Shown: positions 45,501-57,307 of the stretch, piece after piece | Numbering within the stretch: position 1 is the first letter of the stretch | Layout: every line of letters begins with the position of its first letter | Assembly: GCF_964340395.1 (NCBI RefSeq) | Contig: NC_135551.1 | Coordinates: forward strand, 25,165,003 to 25,229,002 | Length of the DNA stretch: 64,000 nucleotides | Direction of reading: 5' to 3' | DNA from: Glandiceps talaboti | Taxonomy: Eukaryota; Hemichordata; Enteropneusta; Spengelidae | Translations under genes and position numbers: made by a program | Notes under the pieces: generated by a model | What the model was told of the DNA's origin: nothing | Databases searched by the model: none | The model's input: only the letters and a program-made list of their open reading frames with translations

Positions 45501-48253
45501 TACAACTAATCTGACCATCTTTCCTTTCATTTTTGCAGCAAATAAAAAGCATTGCTGATGCTGGCTGTTCTGTCATTGTATCTGGTGGCAAAGTAGGAGA
45601 CATGGCACTCCACTTCCTGGACAAGTACAACATCATGGTGGTTCGTCTCACCTCCAAATGGGATCTTCGTCGTCTGTGCAAGACTATCAAAGCTACTGCA
45701 CTGCCAAGACTAACCGCACCTACCTCTGAAGAAGCCGGGCACTGCGACAAAGTCAGTGTGTCTGAAATCGGTGACACTTCAGTCGTCATCTTTGAGCAGG
45801 AAAAGGAAGATAGTGCAATCTCAACTGTTGTGATTAGAGGCTCTACGGATAATATTATGGATGATATTGAAAGGGCTGTGGATGATGGAGTCAACACTTT
45901 CAAAGTTTTGTCAAAGGTAAGTTACAAAATGAACTTCATTTGCTCTAGGTATTTCAGACTGAATAAATGTGATTTGGTAATGGAGTCACTCATTTTATTC
46001 ACAAACATTGTGGTGTGTAGGATTAACTAAACAATTTCAATCAAGCTAAGGAGTTTCAAATATGTCTTGGCCTCTTAACATGAACCAACTTTTGATTTAC
46101 TGCACAACTGGTCCACTTTAGTCCTGTTATCCCCTTTGTTCAAGCCAGCAACACATGTAGAACAGTATCCATCATGATAGAAATCTGGTTTGAACTAGGG
46201 TGTCTAATCCTATTCTACTGCCTATGCCTAACTTAACCCAAACTCCCTAACTTACATAAAAATTTGTTTTTATTATACAGTCTGTCTGTTCTCCAATCTT
46301 GGCCAAGCCAAGGTATTCAAACTTCCTATAGCCTAGTAATCATATTGACTACTATCTCACAACTGCCACCAACAACAACCATGACATTTTTACCGTAAAA
46401 TTTACCTGAATTACCTGGGTGTTTTGTTGAGTTTCCATTAAAATTGTGGTAGTTTTGTCAGATTCCCACCTGATCGTCTGTTGCCAGCAGGGTTTCAAAC
46501 TTAAAAACATTGCTTTAACCTATGACTTTGTTTCTATTCTTTTCTCACTGTCCTATTGATTTTGTTGATCAGGATAAACGCTACGTACCTGGTGCGGGAG
46601 CCACTGAGATAGAACTAGCAAAGAGGCTGACTACATACGGTGAGAGTTGTCCTGGCCTTGAACAATACTCCATCATGAAATTTGCAGAAGCTTTGGAGGA
46701 CATTCCACGTGCTTTGGCTGAGAATGCAGGTGTTAAAACAACAGAAGTGTTGTCTAAGTTATATGCAGCCCATCAAGAAGGAAAACAAAATGTGGGATTT
46801 GACAATGAGGTAAAGTAAAACATACAGTTTTGTTATCTCTTTTAAGTGATTCAGATTTCTTAATTGTGATCGATCACACGTAACAAAACAAACAACACAA
46901 AAACAATGGAAATAGAGGTAAATAAAGAAATCTAGCTGCTTTGATCACATCAGATTGCTATGGACCTTGATCATTCATTCTCCATTGAAAACTTACCTTT
47001 AGCCCTCTATCAGCTAATATTGTGTACAATTGAAATGTTTAGCTGTTTATTATTTTGATATACATATATTGTATGGCAACAAATAGAAAGTGATGATTTT
47101 TACTCCTAATTGCAGGGTGAAGGTGCTGCTGTAAAGGATATAGCCGAGGCTGGTATATTTGATATGTTCTTGACTAAACGCTGGGGTTTAAAGTTTGCTG
47201 CAGCTGCAGCAGTCACAGTGCTTAGAGTGGATCAAGTGAGTACATACATACATACATACATACATACGTACGTACGTACGTACGTACGTACGTACGTACG
47301 TACGTACGTACGTACGTACGTACGTACGTACGTACATACATACATACATACATACATACATACATACATACATACATACATACATACATACATACATACA
47401 TACATACATACATACATACATACATACATACATACATACATACATACATACATACATACATACATACATACATACATACATACATACATACATACATACA
47501 TACATACATACATACATAGAAATGCATATGGAACATGTAAGTCAGTCCGTATAAATAGATGTATAGTCCGACGTTTCGAATAAATATTCTTTTTCAAGGT
47601 ATTATTGCCGAGATACAGACATGTTAGGTAAACACCTGAACATATCCGAATGTAATGGAACAGAACGACAACTGCGCGTACGTACGTCGTACATACATAC
47701 ATACATACATACATACATACATACATACATACATACATACGTACATACATACACACACATACATACATACATACATACATACATACATACATACATACAT
47801 ACATACATACATCTCAAGTGGTGAGAGTCTGGGTAACTGACAAGGGTCAAATAGATAACTTGAGACACTTTATATATTTTCGTATGGGTTGCATCCTGCC
47901 ATGTGCTGTGGTTAAGTATATATGGAAGGGAATTTATATATATGATAAGGAGATGATTTTCTGGCACAATTAAATCCTGTTTAAATTTTCCACCACTGAT
48001 AAAATGATGTATTATCACTGGTATTTCTAAATGGTAGTACTTAACACACATCTGGCTATTCATCCAGAGCTAACCTGTATGACTTGAAAAATGTTAGTAA
48101 AATATGATTATTTGTAGTATATGTTTGAAATATCCATCATAAATAGTTTGATCACTCTGATGTAATCTTCTTGCATTTCAGATCATTATGGCTAAACCTG
48201 CTGGTGGGCCTAAGGCAAGAGCTCCACAATCTATGGATGCTGATGATGATTAG
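39510..48253 (+). CDS. CCT8: CCT8: T-complex protein 1 subunit theta, 10 exons
   Basis: Theta subunit of the cytosolic TRiC/CCT chaperonin, which folds actin, tubulin and WD40 proteins with ATP. Exons: 39510-39569, 40765-40935, 41671-42001, 43130-43191, 43825-43962, 44801-44872, 45539-45916, 46573-46809, 47116-47235, 48182-48253. They sum to 1641 nt, giving 546 aa plus TAG (human is 548 aa). The N-terminus is nearly identical to human (PKAPGFAQMLK). ATP-site blocks seen: AYGPNGMNKM (46-55), NDAAT (67-71) and GDGTN (98-102, catalytic Asp99). RGSTDN and ERAVDDGVN also match. The usual chaperonin GGGA block reads GAGA (411-414). The C-terminus ends DADDD. Introns 3, 5, 6 and 9 contain a foldback, a dispersed repeat, a TTAA MITE and very long microsatellites. 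Exon phases all rejoin correctly. Confidence 0.97.
42645..42812. mobile_element. Foldback MITE in CCT8 intron 3
   Basis: ACACTTATTGCCTGGCC and GGCACTAGTAGATG… are repeated as complement in CATCTACTAGTGCC… AGCAATAAGTGT, with arms of ~50 bp. Confidence 0.8.
44018..44350 (+). repeat. Dispersed repeat family D in CCT8 intron 5
   Basis: AATCCAATATGGCTGCC, GATTTCCTTGAAAAGAAGAT and GGAACAAGCTTTTG occur in the same order, with many substitutions, at 59628-59920. Confidence 0.6.
45186..45470. mobile_element. Family A MITE, copy in CCT8 intron 6
   Basis: Begins TTAAAGTTGCCATATAGATG and ends ATATGGCCCCTTCAAA, with TGTTATTTCACATTGTTTTT and ACAAACACAGACTTGG inside, as in other family A copies. The right TTAA has decayed to TTCAAA. 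Confidence 0.75.
47238..47518 (+). repeat. ACAT/ACGT array in CCT8 intron 9
   Basis: About 280 bp of perfect 4-bp units, starting directly at the exon 9 splice donor. A block of ACGT units (47267-47335) sits in otherwise ACAT units. Confidence 0.97.
47681..47812 (+). repeat. Second ACAT array in CCT8 intron 9
   Basis: Begins with GTACGTACGTCGTACATAC, then mainly ACAT units with a short ACAC stretch. Separated by ~160 bp from the first array. Confidence 0.95.
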
Positions 48254-48601
48254 ACAGACACACACAGTTTGGGGTCACAATGAGATAGAAATGTAGAATT
48301 TTTTAAGTCATTCTTCTGAGTGTAGACAAATCGCAGTATTGTAATGTGATGTATGATAATTAATGTATCAGACCTGTTTGAAACAAGACATTACAAAAAA
48401 ACCAGATGTTTTCCTAAATTTCATATCCTGTATTCTATGTGCGTGTAATTGATAGTTTCGTGCATGGTAATCGTAATACACAACTTTCAGTATCACTTTG
48501 AAGGGACACACTTAATAGAGAAAATCATAAATGTTTTGACTCTTCACGAAGAAAAAAAAATCACCTTGTCTGTTCCAACAGGCCCCTAACTTTAGGGCAA
48601 G

Positions 48602-48656
48602 TATTTGCATATTATGTCAAGTATTTGCATATTATGTCAAGTATTTGCATATTAAT
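48602..48656 (+). repeat. Three tandem 20-bp units with octamer-like sites
   Basis: CAAGTATTTGCATATTATGT occurs two full times and a third time partly. Each unit contains ATTTGCAT, the complement of the POU octamer ATGCAAAT. Lies in the CCT8 3' UTR. Confidence 0.85.
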
Positions 48657-49569
48657 GTATCAATGAATGTCAATGATCGATTCTTATTGGATGAAACTTA
48701 AAGAGGATATATTCTAATTTTGCGGGATTAATCACATTTTGTGTTTTGCTTTAAATATATTGTCTAAAAAAATGATCTAAGTTATTTGCAAAGTTATGTT
48801 TAGATGTGGCCTGTATGTGTTTTGAACATATTTTTGTTTTGCGTTTACAAATTACTTACCCAAGCGAGTCTGAACTTTCATACACCCTTGACTTTATGCA
48901 TATTAAATGAGATGTCCTTTGGTTTTTATGTTAGGTATAAGACTTATTTACACTAAAGGTGGTGTAAGCTTGTACCATACTTTTGGTTTGAAAATGTCAT
49001 TAACATTTTGGGGATCGATTTTACCTACTTACTGCACTTACACAAACTCTGATTATCATTAATTTGATCAGCATAGATGCTGCCATTGCTGTTTTGAAAC
49101 TTGTTTCTGGGGAAACTCATAAATTAGAACAAATTCAGAAGGGTTTGAAGAAACATCCATTACTTGCCCAAAGGCAGGACTAATTCAGTATACCTTTTAT
49201 GGTCCGTAAAAATCCTAATTCAGGAAGAGTTTCAGATATGATGGTGTCTACATCACCATGGGTTCCTACCTAAGGTTAAACCAAAGAGTTATGTGGTAGT
49301 GTGAACTAGCTTCCATTGCACTTGTGTTTCTTTTTGTCCATTCCTAACAAAGTGACTGCAATGTTTCCAAATATGGTGGCACGTGTATTTATTAATAATG
49401 CCAAGCCTGTCACAAAGGTCTTTTTTTTTGTCAAATTGTCAAAAGGAATTTGGATAAAGATATGCAACTGTCTGTCTGTGATTTGTGTGTTTTGTTCTAT
49501 GCATCATTTTCACTTCTTGTAATTTTATTTCAGTTTAGCAACTTTCTGTTTTGGTACCTTTTCTTTTGC

Positions 49570-49575
49570 AATAAA
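49570..49575 (+). terminator. Candidate poly(A) signal of CCT8
   Basis: AATAAA lies about 1.3 kb after the CCT8 stop and is followed within 30-90 bases by TG-rich DNA (TGTTGTGTG and a GTGC run), as expected of a cleavage site with a downstream element. It would imply a long 3' UTR from 48254; no earlier canonical signal was noticed. Confidence 0.45.
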
Positions 49576-49652
49576 ATGTCCTCAAGATACAAGTGGCCTG
49601 TTGTGTGTTTTTAACATGACAACTCAAGTTTGGTAGTGACATGGGAAAGGTG

Positions 49653-49705
49653 GAGTGTGTGCGTGCGTGCGTGCGTGCGTGTGTGTGTGCATGCGTGCGT
49701 GCGTG
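49653..49705 (+). repeat. (GTGC)n/(GT)n microsatellite
   Basis: GTGC units around a short GT run, about 80 bp after the candidate CCT8 poly(A) signal. Confidence 0.9.
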
Positions 49706-49719
49706 AATGGGATGTATCA

Positions 49720-50450
49720 AAGCCTTTCATAAAACATTCAAGATTTGTTGGCACAATCTGACAATAGTCATGGCTTCGACTAACTAATCTATCCCCATTG
49801 TATACAAGAACTATATCTACTGCTACAGAGACCAAATTGGCTCGGTCATTATTCACAGTACACAAGTGTAGGTACCATATGCATTTGTTTTGAAATACAT
49901 CACCTGTGTACATGTCAACTTGTACTCGTTCTTTTAAAAGGAAAACTGATGGGCTGATTGCATTGGTGGTTGGTAAACTGTTACTTTTAATATAGCATAT
50001 ATGTGAGAAATTCTTCAATTGAATTATTGCATCATATATGTGATATTTTTAAGTAAAAACTTAGTGGTACTGTTTGGGTTTGGTTTTTACCTCATTTAGA
50101 CATTCCAGCCTATTAGAAGGCTTGTTCACAGGTTTGACTGGTAACTAGTGACAATATTCATCTGTGATCCTGAGTTGCTGGCATTTTGAGTGCATAGAAA
50201 CTATGTAGAATAAATATATGTACTGTTAAGGGTTATTTTATCACCAGCAGGAAATGTTACCTTGTCTCCAGATTCAATTGACTACTTGAGTGGACTGAAT
50301 GTTTTTACCTACAGATGTATAGTACTTGAAACCTACAGGAAGTCCCTCCAAAGTCATCAGGGAAAAAAAGGAAGGAAAAAAAAACCATTTTAGCTCAGCT
50401 GGACTACTAGATGTAGTCTGAGATGTTCATAATCAATGCAGGATAGGATT
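49720..50450. other. No gene recognised
   Basis: AT-rich DNA after CCT8. A short GGACTACTAGATGTAGTC hairpin lies at ~50400. Nothing else seen. Confidence 0.5.
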
Positions 50451-50564
50451 GTTACAATGGCATTACAATTTTTTAAAGTTTTATTCAACACAAAAATCAT
50501 CTACAGAAGATGTTTTATGGTTGCCAACCAAAATAAAGAAAAACAAATCTAAGAAAAATAAAAA

Positions 50565-50632
50565 CACAACACAACACAACATAACACAACACAACACAAC
50601 ACAACACAACAAAAGACAACACAAAACGTGAC
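50565..50632 (+). repeat. (ACAAC)n microsatellite
   Basis: About twelve ACAAC units with few changes. Confidence 0.93.
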
Positions 50633-50901
50633 AATGAAAAAACAAAACAATTATTTAAAAAGTTATAAGGACCATTGGCCTGTTGGTGGTGTTGCTATAT
50701 TATATCAATATCTTGCATGTGTTTGAAGGTTGTTTTTAATAAACTGTGATTTTACTGGTAAATGACGGGGGTTGCTATATTATGTCATATACATTTTTTA
50801 AAAATAAATTGTGCAGTAAAATGATATGGCACAGAACTATAGATATGGAAATTCAAAAATAAATAAACGAAATACAAAGAGCATAGCAAAAAAGATTCTA
50901 G

Positions 50902-51033
<132 letters not shown>

Positions 51034-51099
51034 GCAAAACCGCTACAGTTACTGCAGTTGGAGTCCTTCAAGGCTTCAGTTCGTTTTGATGTGCATTTG

Positions 51100-51310
51100 G
51101 TATGTGTTGTGTGTGGGTGTTCTCTGGGTCTCTGCAGTATTCACAATGTTCTAGTCTTGCGCCCTCACACGAGCTAAGTATCTGTAGTAGTGTGGCATAC
51201 AGCGGACGACGCCAGACGTCGATGACTTTCGATGTATGAACTTTTGACATTTATCATTTATCACTTGATGATTGTGCATCCATCCAGTCACTGCCACCTT
51301 CCAGGTAAGG
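51100..51310 (+). other. CpG-richer segment with a donor-like site
   Basis: GCGGACGACGCCAGACGTCG and a later CCTTCCAG|GTAAGGG stand out from the AT-rich surroundings. Could be a non-coding first exon of a gene extending past the window. No coding evidence. Confidence 0.15.
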
Positions 51311-51985
51311 GTATAGAATGTTGGCATGCTAATGTGGGGTGTCATAATGTTTGTAATGCAATACATAGAAAACGAGTGAAAACTTTGCTGGGTGCACTTG
51401 CTCTGGCCACAGTGTATATAAGCCATAGGCAACCGAATCAATCTCAGAATCTGTATGTGTTTTTTTTAAATATATTTTTAATGTAACAGTAAATATTTGA
51501 ATATTTACTATTCATTTAAAGAAAACCCATACATATTGAATGGAGTGCCCGTGGCTCTGGCTATGGTCCGTATGGAGCTGGAGGTAGGATCCTTCCTACC
51601 TACTTCCCTGCTCTGACGTTGCGGGTCTTTGAATCATGAATGTAGTTTGTTTACCTTTTCTTATTTAACGCAAACAAATCACAGCGATGTGCCATAGCCA
51701 TAGTTTACAGACGAAGACTTTGTGGTGTTGGCCAATTCTAAATATTAAGCGAAGTATCTGACCCGGGACCGACACCTAGCCGCACTTACGAACCGAACCA
51801 TTATTTCCATCTTTCAGACACCTATGTAACTTGATGATCATAGATTGATGGTTGTGTTAGGGTAAGTGGGGGTGGGGGAGGGGTACTCTCACTGTTTTCA
51901 TACGGGGGCGTGTGGCCTAAGTCGAAAACATCTGCCCATGAACTCTAGTAAGAACTTCAAGGCTTGCACATACAGATTGCAGAAA
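51310..51985. other. No gene recognised
   Basis: Mixed-composition DNA with short frames only; no domain or repeat structure seen. Confidence 0.4.
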
Positions 51986-52425
51986 AGTCAGGAATATCGA
52001 TGATCCCTAGATTGGGATAATCCCTCGAGTGGGATAATTATCCAATGGGATCATAAGTTAAACATTAATTTATTTTATCCAGATTGGGATAACTATCGAT
52101 CCCAATAAGGATTTCGTTTATCCTTCGATTGGGATAAATCATTTTAATGACCTTTGAACCCTGGCCCATATAACTACAGATATGTATGGGAATCCAGACC
52201 TACAAAAAAAACTAGGGGTTGGACCAGGGCAATTTTTCAGTACATACTTTTGAAGAATATTTTTATCTGACATAATTGTATCTATTTATCCTAATGGGGA
52301 TAAACCAGTGATACCTGTCAACAATTAACATTATTTATTCCCAATTGGGCTAAATATCACCTTGAATCTTTTTATCCCAGATTGGGATAATTATCCTGAT
52401 AGTAGGGAGATAGATATTCCTGATT
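51985..52425. mobile_element. Diverged TIR element rich in GGGATAA motifs
   Basis: TCAGGAATATCGATGATCCC near 51991 pairs with the complement of the stretch ending TATTCCTGAT near 52422. Inside, the word TTGGGATAA or its complement recurs at least eight times. Confidence 0.5.
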
Positions 52426-52429
52426 GCAG

Positions 52430-53130
52430 AAAGTTAGACACATAAATAGTACTTTAATTGTAGCCCAGAGACTTGTTGGTTTTCAAATCTAGCCATCCTC
52501 CATCAATGCCAAGCTGTGATGATGCCTTTTTCAGTACAAGACTATTATTAAAGAAGCCTTATAGAAACTGATCAGAATCATGTTTAGGCTTTAAAAAAAA
52601 TTGTGTGCTTCTGATTATGTTAAATTTCAGAATACATGTAGGTGCATGGGGAGGCAGATTTCTTTTCTTTTTTTTTATTTCTTTTTTTTTTCCATATTAT
52701 GTGTGAGTGTCTAGTTCAGGTAGTTATGTTTTCCATTGTTTTCCATATGGTTTCTGTGTTATTGGTTTCTCATCAGATGTACAGCCATTACAGTGTGGAA
52801 GGACAGTCTTATATTGACTTTTTAAGTTGATGTTAGTTTCCACATACTACATTATTTCTCACGAGTCTTTTTTCCCAAATACATAAAAAAAAGGTTAGGA
52901 TCTGCAGTGGAAAACTAGGTGGTGTCAGGGGTACCAAACAGTTTTTTTAGGCCTTAACAACAGGACATATCACACATTGACAGACACATGTAACTGGATA
53001 TAAACTTCACTAAAATGGTAAAAAATATGTTTACGGCATAATTACTAAACCTTCCAAATTGAATGTATAGTCATGTGTGGATGCAATAATGTAATCAGTT
53101 ATATTATATTATTAACACTTTACTAGGATT
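52430..53130. other. No gene recognised
   Basis: AT-rich, with a T-rich pyrimidine stretch at 52660-52692. No coding signal. Confidence 0.5.
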
Positions 53131-53467
53131 TGTAATGATGTAGGCTTGGTGTTTCACTCATGGGACACTAAGTTTTTGACACAAAGATAGACATATCTCG
53201 ACTCTAGACTAACAATAACAGAGACACAATAAACACAGCAGGATCCTTTACCCAGTCACATTGAACACAGATAAACATGGCTATTCTTTCACACTGCAGT
53301 AAAAAGAGGCTTCTGATGAAAAAATTGCATATGGACTTGATGATTTTAATGGTTGCAATTGTTTATTTTCTAACTGATAATCAACATTTCAACTTGACTA
53401 ATTCTACATCCCCACTGCACAGCACCTATGTAATTGTTTCTTTTGCATTAGAGTGTGTAATAAATGA

Positions 53468-54103
53468 CATGTTACATGAGTGAAACACCAAGCCAACCTC
53501 ATTTTAGCTGTATTAGATGTCATGTTACATGAGTGAAACACCAAGCCAACCTCATTTTAGCTGTATTAGATGCCATGTTTAATACATGAGTGAAACACCA
53601 AGCCAACCTCATTTTAGCTGTATTAGATGTCATGTTACATGAGTGAAACACCAAGCCAACCTCATTTTAGCTGTATCAGATGTCATGTTACATGAGTGAA
53701 ACACCAAGCCAACCTCATTTTAGCTGTATCAGATGTCATGTTACATGAGTGAAACACCAAGCCTACCTCATTTTAGCTGTATTAGATGTCATGTTATATG
53801 AGTGAAACACCAAGCCAACCTCATTTTAGCTGTATCAGATGTCATGTTACATGAGTGAAACACCAAGCCAACCTCATTTTAGCTGTATCAGATGTCATGT
53901 TACATGAGTGAAACACCAAGCCTACCTCATTTTAGCTGTATCAGATGTCATGTTACATGAGTGAAACACCAAGCCAACCTCATTTTAGCTGTATCAGATG
54001 TCATGTTACATGAGTGAAACACCAAGCCTACCTCATTTTAGCTGTATTAGATGTCATGATACATGAGTGAAACACCAAGCCAACCTCATTGTAGCTGTAT
54101 ATG
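53468..54103 (+). repeat. 53-bp satellite array, twelve copies
   Basis: Unit begins CATGTTACATGAGTGAAACA and includes CACCAAGCC(A/T)ACCTCATT and TTAGCTGTAT. The 53-bp spacing is nearly constant (53468, 53521, 53631, 53684 …), with one copy a few bases longer near 53574. Copies are over 90% alike by eye. Confidence 0.95.
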
Positions 54104-54479
54104 TATACAGCTCTCAGTGGCAATTTCAAATTCAGAACTGATAATAGCCCTCATTTTTGGTGTTGATCAAAAGACTCATTGTGTCTGACGTTGATGTAGG
54201 ATTGATAGATAACAGAAAACCTCCGAGGGCTATCATTCTTGGAGACTCCTGTTGCACATACAGAAGTACATCGAGTGACTTGATTTTCATTTTCTTTGGT
54301 TCTTTATTGAATAAAGAGCAAAGGTAATGCTTTCAAGTGAAGTAGTTATAAAGTCCATTAAATCGTCTTGACAATGGGAAATGTAAAACCAACGGAATAT
54401 ATAGTATTTCTGGACCAATTCTCAAATATTGTTGTTAATGATCTTACTTGGCTTTGTAAATGATCTTCATAACTTTGCA

Positions 54480-54640
54480 TTTGTCAATAACTGAAATCGT
54501 TGTCATGGTGATGTGATTGTTGTCATCATAGTGTGTTGTCATGGTGATGTGATTGTTACCATTGTGATGATTGTTGTCATGGTGATGTGGTGGTTGTCGT
54601 GCTGCTGTGATTGTTGTTATGGTGATGTGACAACAAGCCA
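54480..54640 (+). repeat. Imperfect GTTGTCATGGTGATGTGATT minisatellite
   Basis: The phrase recurs six or so times with spacers of 0-18 bp. Frames through it (Thr/His/Asn-rich) are repeat artefacts. Confidence 0.75.
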
Positions 54641-55020
54641 TTTGAAAGTAGATGCTCTAATTTCCTGAAAGAAAGAGATGAGATATTGAGTCAGTTAGGT
54701 AGATAGATAATTCTATGTGTTTACCATGACTGATTCATTAAAAATCCAGTCACTATTACTGATTGATAAATTCAATTTACCCAGACTGTGATTTTTGGCT
54801 GTTTTTTTCCCTACAAATGAAATGAAGGAAATTAACATTCAGTAAAAACAACATTTATTGTCATTGGTCAAAATGATAACAAGTTAGATAATAGTATGAT
54901 AGCTAGGGAACACCAATTGTTGGTATACAGTATCACAAGAAATTGCTGCACTATATCAGTATATATTTAGTGAATGAAATTAGCTCTATATAAACACATT
55001 GTTAAATCTCAGTTATGCAT

Positions 55021-55021
<1 letters not shown>

Positions 55022-55064
<43 letters not shown>

Positions 55065-55142
55065 GCGCGCGCGCACACACACTACACACATGCATGTGCA
55101 CACACACACACACACGCGCACACACACTACACACATGCATGT

Positions 55143-55185
<43 letters not shown>
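55022..55185 (+). repeat. (CA)n with a duplicated internal block
   Basis: CA runs are separated by two copies of an ACTACACACATGCATGTGCA block, so the array grew by duplication of a larger unit. Confidence 0.93.
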
Positions 55186-55191
<6 letters not shown>

Positions 55192-56827
55192 TATTGATAT
55201 TGGTTGAATTTCTCCTATAAATTTGTTTTCAATGAAATTATTTTGCATGCCATGTAGTAATCATACTCTATAATTGTCTTTGTTAGTTATATAGTTTTAT
55301 GTGTAGACATTTTTTTAAAGTAATTCTCGCCTCATATGACTTAGTGCCAGTCAAATACCCCTCCCTGTATAAAAAGTATAATAAAGGTAAAAACAAAACC
55401 AAAGCTTACACAAGTAACCCCCTCCCACTTCTATTGTAGCTGCAGTTGTTATTTGATTTGTTTTTATTTTAAAAAATGTAATATTTTAAAGTAAAATACC
55501 AACAACACATGTGGACAAGAGATACAGAAAATCAAGGAAAGAAATTCACATGAACTCAACCCAGAATCAACAGAGAATTACACTTCTTCTTTTTTTTACC
55601 TAGAAAACATAAAACATATTTATAGTGACGGTGACCATTTCTGATAAAATGTGATCTCAGTAAGATTCTGAGTGATTGCTCTTTGGATAGAATGCAGTAG
55701 TTAAATATTATTTGATTTGATAGGTAAAGATACTATATTGGTAATAGCAAAGTAGTCAAGATGAAGTATACCCAATCAATTTACCACATTTAACATTAAA
55801 AGCTATTAACATCAAAAACATATGTGACAGAATTTGACAGTAAGTGTGCAAAATATGAGTATTTATAGATTATAGCAGATTCCATGTGATTTTACTCAGA
55901 ATTGAAATGTGAATGTACATTTCGTACAGTAAATCTCAAAATGTCCAATCATTTGACATGTAGGCACATATTTGGGTTGGTGTAGGCAAGTATGTAAGTC
56001 TGGCTATTAGTAAGCTATTAAAGGTATATGTTAGCTGTCTCTCTTGACACGTGTTTACTATGACAACTGATAGATTTGAAAAGTTTCCTGCACAATTTGC
56101 AGAGTACAGTTCTGGTGTAGACCTGTACATCAACCTGATTATTATCGGGCAAGTTTCTGTTTTTAAAGCAACATTGTAGATTAGCTTGGTACGTTTGTAC
56201 TATATCTGTGAGATAGATTTGAAAAGATTTCTGCTTATTGCAGACTGGAATTCTGATAGGTGCATGCATACATAAGCCTGGCTATCATAAACTCTGTTAA
56301 AGGTGCATTGTACATTAGCTAACAGTGGTACATTTTTACTGTATCGGTCAGATAAACTTGAAAAGTTTCCTGTGCATTGGAGAGTGCTATTCTGGTATAG
56401 GCACATAAACCTTGCTATTAAACTCTGTGCTAATAGATAGATATTTTGTAGTTGCACCATTTGGCATAATTTTAGTGATAGAATAGGGAACTTACAAACC
56501 CACCATATTGAATGTTGCATCATGGGAAATGTGATATTAAACACTAACCATTTAGCATCGTAAACAATAATGTTACATTGTTTGTAACCACAAATGATCA
56601 ACTCATAGTTGCCCTGACCATTGTGGGAGGTTTATTTTATCGGTGGCTCCAGATTAGGTATTACTGTATAACCACAGATAATCCCATAGTCCTCTGCGCC
56701 TGAGCATGCTCAGTCTGGATTGCAAGTTCCCTATTGAAAACATTTCCTGCACATTTCAGAGAGGAAAGCTGGTGTAGACATGTATATAAACCCTCTGTTA
56801 AAGTTACTTTGTGCAATATACTAGCTG

Positions 56828-57307
56828 CACAGGTGTCTTAAGTCCACAGAAAGTTATAATGTTACATGATAACAAAACACAAATAATAGTTTTGCAGAAT
56901 AATAGCATACTGTAACATATTACTTTCTGTGTACTTAAAAGGCCATATAGATGAGGATTGGATATTTATTTACAATTTTTTAATTTATAAAACAATTTTA
57001 TCATGGCGTCCTACTTGAAAAATCAATGTGAAATAACATTGTCTAAATTTGTGTTTGTAACTTAACACACTGCAAAAAGCCCAAAAATGTGTAAAAATGT
57101 TTGTTATTGTAAGTACAATAATAAACATTTTACACATTTTTTATGCTATTGCAATTATTCATTGAACTACAAACAAGGACTTGGCATATGTTGTGTTACA
57201 TTAATTTTTAAAGTAGGACGCCATGATAAAATTGGGTTTTTAAAAAAATTAAAAATGCAAAATAAATACCCAATCCTCATCCATATGGCCACTTTAAGAC
57301 ACCTGTG
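56828..57307. mobile_element. Foldback element interrupted by a family A MITE
   Basis: The left arm begins CACAGGTGTCTTAAGT and runs to GTTAC near 56865. The right arm is GTAAC…ACTTTCTGTGTACTTAA at ~56911-56938 plus GACACCTGTG at 57298-57307. Removing the inner 355-bp MITE and one TTAA restores a ~121-bp palindrome. Confidence 0.8.
56939..57293. mobile_element. Family A MITE nested within another foldback
   Basis: Flanked by TTAA at 56935-56938 and 57294-57297. Ends are AAGGCCATATAG and CATATGGCCACT, with arms meeting near 57115. It has split the right arm of the foldback at 56828-57307. Confidence 0.85.

Noticed and set aside
45418-45903. 161-aa minus-strand frame
   Set aside because: Antisense shadow of CCT8 exon 7.
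53468-54103. CRISPR-like regular repeats
   Set aside because: The 53-bp units are directly adjacent with no variable spacers, and the context is a eukaryotic genome: a satellite.
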